Assembly: GCA_947074145.1 (NCBI GenBank) | Contig: CAMTOJ010000002.1 | Coordinates: 104,742 to 143,042, forward strand | DNA: 38,301 nt | Direction: 5' to 3' | Source of the DNA: an uncultured Bacteroidales bacterium | Lineage (GTDB): Bacteria; Bacteroidota; Bacteroidia; Bacteroidales; JAUNSR01 | Shown here: in pieces, positions 34,991-38,301 of the stretch | Numbering within the stretch: position 1 is the first letter of the stretch | Layout of the letters: every line of letters begins with the position of its first letter | The notes under the pieces: model-generated | Told to the model about the DNA's origin: nothing | Seen by the model: the letters and a program-made list of their open reading frames with translations, nothing else | The model's database searches: none | Program-made: the position numbers and the translations under genes

Positions 34991-36661
34991 ATGAAAAGAG
35001 TTATTGCATATCTTAGAGTTTCAACCGAACAACAGGATACAGAAAGACAATTAAACCAAATTAAAAACTATTGCTTTGATAATGATTATTCAATAGTTAA
35101 AGTAATAGAGGATAAAGTAACAGGTACTATAAGTAACAGAGAAGGTTTAATTGAATTGTTAAGGTGTAATAGTTCAGTTGCAGATATGGTTATTGTTTCG
35201 GAACAGTCAAGGTTTAGCCGTGAAAAGAATATAATGAGTGTACTATCAAGCATTACAAATGTTTTATATAATGGTTTAGATTTAATGTTCTTAGATAATC
35301 CAAATAAGGTTTATGTTGCTTTTCAGGATTTAGATATTAATGAACTACTCTTATTAATAATGGGTGCTTATGCAAGTAATATAGAAAAGGATAAGATAAT
35401 ATATAGGTTAAAGAGTGGTAAAGATGCAATCTTTGAAAAGGATTGTTTCGCTCAGGTTGATAATAATGCCGTGCCTTTTGGATTTAAAAGTATTCCCAAC
35501 CCTTTATATAATGGTATTGATAAAATAAGTAAGAATATTATTGTTAAGAATGATGTTGAGGTTATTGTTATAAAAGAAATATTTGATTTATATGTAAATC
35601 ATAATCTAAGCCTTAATAAGATATGTATTTATTTAAAATCTAAAGGTTATAACTTTGTTCCTTCTGTTTTAAAAAGTATAATGGAGAATAAGATATATAA
35701 AGGTGAGAGATGGCGAAAAGGGAAACTCATTCATTATATAGAACCTATTATTGAGCCTGAATTATTTAATATGGTATCTATAAAGGCAAAGGAGAATATA
35801 CTAATTAAAGATAATTCTACTAAGTATATAAACCCCTATAAGGGTATTATTAAATGCAGATGCGGAAGTAGTATGTATATTGCGGAGGGGAACAATAATA
35901 TACTTAGATATGCGTGCTTTGCACAGGCTAAAAAGAATTATAAAGAATGTAACAATACAGCCATTGGTAAAGATATAATTAATAAGGTTGTTAATAATGC
36001 ACTTAAAAGAACATCAACCTTTGAGTTATTCAATGAAAAGAATAATGAACATATAGAACAATTAAACAGGCAAATAGAGGTTAATAAAGAGATTATTAAA
36101 AGTAAATATATTATTGCATCCGAAATAGAAAATAAAATTAACAATACTATTAATGCAATATCAGAAACTGATATAAAACAGTTAAGGGACAGTTTGACAA
36201 TTAAATATAATACTCTTAATGAGGAACTATTAAATATAAATTCTGAAATAAAAACATTATCAAGTACTATTGATGAAATAAATAATAGAATAACATCTTT
36301 AAATATGAATAATATTGCATATAAAGAATATACTGAAACAGAATTAAAGGATATAGCAATTAAGATATTTGATAGTATTGTATATTATTCTTTCAACTCA
36401 TTAAAGGGTTGTATTCAATTAAACTTTAAGAATGGAATATCAATGTTATATGCAATTCGCAAAAATGGAGGTAAAAGAGTTGATGAAATGATATTAAGTT
36501 TACCTGATAGTTTTACATTTAATATAGAATATAATAAAATACAGGTCGAAGTTATGAAACCCGACATAATGAGTTTTAGTTTTAATAACTTTGAATGTAG
36601 ATATTATGATTTTAATGAATTGTTAATGTCTTTTGATTATAATGATTGGATTATTAACTAA
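34991..36661 (+). CDS. Large serine recombinase (integrase/resolvase family)
   Basis: The 556-residue protein has the three-part build of large serine integrases. The catalytic resolvase domain (about 1-140) has RVIAYLRVSTEQQDTERQ with nucleophile Ser11 and Arg8, and SEQSRFSREKN near 70-80 with the active-site Arg residues. A Recombinase DNA-binding domain (about 155-270; VPFGFK, NKIYKGERW) and a zinc-ribbon domain with Cys at about 289, 291, 309 and 320 follow. A long coiled coil spans about 350-445, as in integrases that use it to control synapsis. It should cut short attP/attB sites and integrate or excise the element. It starts about 70 bases from the broken amtB end, as expected for an integrase next to its attachment site. 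Confidence 0.93.
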   Translation: MKRVIAYLRVSTEQQDTERQLNQIKNYCFDNDYSIVKVIEDKVTGTISNREGLIELLRCNSSVADMVIVSEQSRFSREKNIMSVLSSITNVLYNGLDLMFLDNPNKVYVAFQDLDINELLLLIMGAYASNIEKDKIIYRLKSGKDAIFEKDCFAQVDNNAVPFGFKSIPNPLYNGIDKISKNIIVKNDVEVIVIKEIFDLYVNHNLSLNKICIYLKSKGYNFVPSVLKSIMENKIYKGERWRKGKLIHYIEPIIEPELFNMVSIKAKENILIKDNSTKYINPYKGIIKCRCGSSMYIAEGNNNILRYACFAQAKKNYKECNNTAIGKDIINKVVNNALKRTSTFELFNEKNNEHIEQLNRQIEVNKEIIKSKYIIASEIENKINNTINAISETDIKQLRDSLTIKYNTLNEELLNINSEIKTLSSTIDEINNRITSLNMNNIAYKEYTETELKDIAIKIFDSIVYYSFNSLKGCIQLNFKNGISMLYAIRKNGGKRVDEMILSLPDSFTFNIEYNKIQVEVMKPDIMSFSFNNFECRYYDFNELLMSFDYNDWIIN

Positions 36662-36677
36662 TATATATATATATTTG
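36646..36677 (+). promoter_or_regulatory. Promoter for the 94-residue gene
   Basis: TATATTTG at 36670-36677 matches the -7 box, with TTGG at 36646-36649 20 bases upstream. The pair resembles that of the recombinase promoter (TTGG, 19-20 bases, TATATTTG). The -33 part overlaps the end of the recombinase gene. Confidence 0.5.
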
Positions 36678-36716
36678 AAGTGTTAATTAATTTATAAACA
36701 ATTTAAAATTATAATT

Positions 36717-37001
36717 ATGGCAGTTACTAAAAATGCAAGTCTTAAAAAAGACATTAAGAGAGATGATGCACTAAGAATATTAGTTAATAAGTATGTAGCT
36801 TTTGAAGCTACTAAAGGTGCTTTAATAAGTAAAGGTTGGATTAAAGAAGAGCAATGCGAAAAGTTATTTAATTCACAACCAATTATAAAAGAATTAGAAG
36901 AAGAATTAAAGAAATATTGCAAGGTACTTAATACAGAAACTTCGGTTTCAGATAAAGTAGAGAATATTGATAGTGTTTTAAATGCCATTATGAATGAATA
37001 A
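36717..37001 (+). CDS. Small hypothetical protein of the element (94 aa)
   Basis: I do not recognise this family. The product is Lys/Glu-rich with no membrane helix, signal peptide or Cys cluster. A predicted helical stretch covers about 55-75 (IIKELEEELKKYCKVL), which could form a short coiled coil or dimer interface. It has a probable promoter of its own and is followed at once by a strong terminator, so it forms a single-gene unit right after the recombinase. That place is often taken by directionality factors, small regulators or antitoxins, but nothing in the sequence proves any of these. Confidence 0.72.
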   Translation: MAVTKNASLKKDIKRDDALRILVNKYVAFEATKGALISKGWIKEEQCEKLFNSQPIIKELEEELKKYCKVLNTETSVSDKVENIDSVLNAIMNE

Positions 37002-37027
37002 TAAACATCATTATTAAATACTCTATA

Positions 37028-37060
37028 AACCTTTATACTTAATTGTATAGAGGTTTTTTT
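37028..37060 (+). terminator. Intrinsic terminator after the 94-residue gene
   Basis: AACCTTTATAC (37028-37038) pairs with GTATAGAGGTT (37045-37055), 11 bp with one U-G wobble and a 6-base loop, followed by a T-run. Confidence 0.88.
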
Positions 37061-37184
37061 ATATGTATGAACTAAGACTATCATTTAAAAAGAGGTATTC
37101 ATATAATAGCCTTAAAATGCGAAATATGATGTTTTAGTTTTTAATAGTATATAATAATCAACCTACTATTTAGACTTATAATAA

Positions 37185-37201
37185 ATTGCAATTATTGCAA
37201 T
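37185..37201. promoter_or_regulatory. Double palindromic octamer ATTGCAAT
   Basis: Two copies of the self-complementary octamer ATTGCAAT stand one base apart (37185-37192 and 37194-37201), making a 17-base site that is both a direct and an inverted repeat. It resembles a tandem operator. Confidence 0.5.
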
Positions 37202-37280
37202 ATTTTTTATTTACTTACTATTTACTAATAAGACTATTATTAACCTTATATATGATACTTATATAGTGTTTTAGGTGGTG

Positions 37281-37505
37281 TTTTTGTGGCACATTTTTTT
37301 CGTATATATATAGAGGGTGTTTATTTTGTCTGTCAATTTTGGCGTATATATATAGATGGATATAATAATAAAATATTTTCATTTTTTTTACTTATATAAT
37401 AATCAATAATAAGATATATATAAGATTGATATAAACATTATATAGACATTATTACACTCTTTAAAATGGCTATTTTGTCAGCCATTTTTTCGGTATATAG
37501 ATATA
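37281..37505 (+). repeat. Three degenerate 34-bp direct repeats
   Basis: Units at 37281-37314, 37323-37356 and 37472-37505 align without gaps. They share TTTTGT in positions 2-7, CA near the centre followed by a T-rich tract, then a GTATATA core. Units 1 and 2 have identical final 14 bases (CGTATATATATAGA). Start-to-start distances are 42 and 149 bases. Confidence 0.65.
37463..37490 (+). terminator. Terminator-like hairpin in the third 34-bp repeat
   Basis: AAAATGGCT and AGCCATTTT form a 9-bp perfect stem with an 8-base loop that ends in a T-run. No annotated gene lies upstream within 400 bases, so it may end a small non-coding transcript. Confidence 0.5.
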
Positions 37506-37520
37506 CACATAATTCATAAT

Positions 37521-37534
37521 AAACAAATTTGTTT
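37521..37534. repeat. Perfect 14-bp palindrome
   Basis: AAACAAATTTGTTT is fully self-complementary, about 70 bases upstream of the 69-residue gene. It could be an operator for a dimeric regulator. Confidence 0.4.
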
Positions 37535-37550
37535 TAGTAGGTTAATATTA

Positions 37551-37575
37551 GGGTGTTGAGAAACACTCTTTTATT
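37551..37575 (+). terminator. GNRA-loop hairpin upstream of the 69-residue gene
   Basis: GGGTGTT and AACACTC pair over 7 positions (one G-U) around the tetraloop GAGA, then TTTTATTAT follows. It could be a terminator, an attenuator or the 3' end of a small RNA. Confidence 0.45.
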
Positions 37576-37604
37576 ATAACCTTAATGACTATCAACAATA
37601 ACCA

Positions 37605-37814
37605 ATGAAGACTTATAAACAATTAAAACAGGAAGCAAAAGAATACTATTCAAAATTATTAAAGGATAATAACCCACTAATAAAAGATAGTGTTATAGAT
37701 GAATTTAAAATATCAAATACAGAGGTTTATAAATATGCGAACCTAAAAGGATATAAAAGAATCAGAAAACAGATTAATAGTATTCGTAAATACTACTATA
37801 TAAAAGATAAATAA
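37605..37814 (+). CDS. Small basic hypothetical protein (69 aa), possible DNA-binding
   Basis: I do not recognise a family. The protein is strongly basic, rich in Lys and Tyr. The central part (about 28-52: VIDEFKISNTEVYKYANLKGY) has the spacing of a helix-turn-helix, and the C-terminus is a basic helix. This fits a small regulator or accessory DNA-binding protein of a mobile element, but is only suggestive. The next gene starts 25 bases after its stop, on the same strand, so the two are probably co-transcribed. Confidence 0.62.
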   Translation: MKTYKQLKQEAKEYYSKLLKDNNPLIKDSVIDEFKISNTEVYKYANLKGYKRIRKQINSIRKYYYIKDK

Positions 37815-37839
37815 CAATAACTATTAAATACAAATTACT

Positions 37840-38253
37840 ATGAAACAAATTGAAATCAAAACAGAAGACATTAAAAACATTACAGACAATGTAAATGAAT
37901 TATTACAACTTATTAATAATACAGAGTTTATTATTAGTCCTTCGGAACTAAAAACAATATTAAGTATTAATAACAATAACCTTTGGTGTGGTGGTGTAAA
38001 TAGCTTTATTATAGATGAAATTAAAGAAAGGCTAACAATAGTGTATATTAATGAAAAGATGGGTTTAAATCCTGAGGACATAACAGAGGAACTTTATAAA
38101 ATCTATGAGAATGTTATTAATAAGAAAGTAAAGAATCTAAACATATTAAAGAAAAGATCATATCATTTAAGCAATGCTTTTAAATATATCATACAGGACA
38201 ATACAGGCAAATATAAAATGATTGATAACTTTGATCAGGAAGTATTTAAGTAA
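37840..38253 (+). CDS. Hypothetical protein of the element (137 aa)
   Basis: Not recognised. The 137-residue product is soluble, rich in Ile, Asn and Lys, and mostly helical in appearance. It has a mid-protein NLWCGGVNSFIIDEIKERL segment (about 47-65) and a basic patch KKVKNLNILKKRSYHL near 95-110. No catalytic motif, signal peptide or membrane helix is visible. It follows the 69-residue gene in the same direction and its A+T-rich codon use matches the rest of the element. The stop is 48 bases from the window edge. Confidence 0.65.
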   Translation: MKQIEIKTEDIKNITDNVNELLQLINNTEFIISPSELKTILSINNNNLWCGGVNSFIIDEIKERLTIVYINEKMGLNPEDITEELYKIYENVINKKVKNLNILKKRSYHLSNAFKYIIQDNTGKYKMIDNFDQEVFK

Positions 38254-38301
38254 ACCGGAGCAAAACCGACCACCCCAATAATAAGAAAGAGCCAATTACA
38301 A

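Larger units (their letters stand above)
37061..37604. other. Repeat-rich non-coding region of the element
   Basis: This stretch of more than 500 bases has no recognisable gene. It contains a double palindromic octamer (37185-37201), three 34-bp direct repeats (37281-37505), a terminator-like hairpin in the third repeat, a 14-bp perfect palindrome at 37521-37534 and a GNRA-loop hairpin at 37551-37568 ahead of the next gene. Such density suggests a replication or transfer origin, an excision control region, or small RNAs; the sequence alone does not decide. Confidence 0.55.
34915..38301 (+). mobile_element. Serine-recombinase mobile element, left end (right end outside window)
   Basis: The segment begins where amtB homology ends and continues past the window. 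It carries a large serine recombinase at the boundary reading inward, at least three small genes of unknown function, and a long repeat-rich non-coding stretch. It is visibly more AT-rich than the chromosome on its left. The exact left boundary is uncertain within about 34908-34930 because the att core cannot be found without the other end. No transposase, phage structural or conjugation gene is visible, so class (integrative element, prophage or mobilisable island) is open. Confidence 0.72.

Noticed and set aside
36655..36675. AT dinucleotide run as a possible origin-unwinding element
   Set aside because: It coincides with a promoter-like pair between two genes and has no iterons or initiator gene beside it, so the promoter reading is simpler.
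36692..37084. 130-codon open frame on the minus strand opposite the 94-residue gene
   Set aside because: The plus-strand gene has a promoter-like pair upstream and a terminator just after its stop; the minus-strand frame runs through that terminator and is Ser/Leu-rich low-complexity sequence, typical of an AT-rich shadow.

Overview
The window is AT-rich DNA from a member of the Bacteroidota, most likely order Bacteroidales. Four things point there: start codons without Shine-Dalgarno motifs, several upstream matches to the Bacteroidetes -7 box TAnnTTTG, the lysS-gpsA-pgi neighbourhood, and the glycogen-metabolism trio (GH133, GT4 synthase, GH57). No rRNA, tRNA or CRISPR array was seen.

Layout. 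(1) 1-14276, plus strand: the distal part of an exopolysaccharide/O-antigen-type locus. It holds the tail of a Wzz/Wzc-like chain-length protein, a Wzy-type polymerase, seven glycosyltransferases (three are paralogous membrane GT2 enzymes with a QRxRW motif), a hexapeptide-repeat acyltransferase, an unusual phosphoribosyltransferase-HAD fusion, and a complete dTDP-L-rhamnose set in the order rfbC-rfbB-rfbD-rfbA. Together these suggest a rhamnose-containing, O-acylated surface polysaccharide. No flippase lies inside the window. (2) 14483-21917, minus strand: a lone GT2, a NUDIX hydrolase, a beta-phosphoglucomutase-like HAD, then housekeeping pgi, gpsA and lysS, and a Crp/Fnr-family regulator. 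(3) 22050-26787: a MarC-family membrane protein, a rhomboid protease, a DcaP-like outer-membrane porin and an MFS transporter, separated by intergenic regions with strong inverted and tandem repeats. (4) 27505-32078: a glycogen/alpha-glucan operon whose GH57 member seems to lack its catalytic acid. (5) 32331-33541: panC-panD for pantothenate synthesis. (6) 33705-34907: an ammonium transporter gene, minus strand, missing its 5' end.

(7) From about 34920 to the right edge lies a different kind of DNA, even more AT-rich. It begins with a large serine recombinase and continues with small unknown genes and a roughly 600-bp non-coding segment full of repeats, hairpins and palindromes. The 5' end of amtB stops exactly where this segment begins. 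The simplest reading is a serine-recombinase mobile element integrated into the first membrane-helix region of amtB, with only its left end in view. Its other end, its remaining cargo and the missing amtB 5' fragment should lie to the right of this window.

The best leads for something undescribed are the recombinase element with its repeat-rich control region, the PRTase-HAD fusion in the polysaccharide locus, the trio of paralogous GT2 enzymes, the nested tandem and inverted repeat cluster at 23706-23797, and the perfect palindrome on the lysS promoter.
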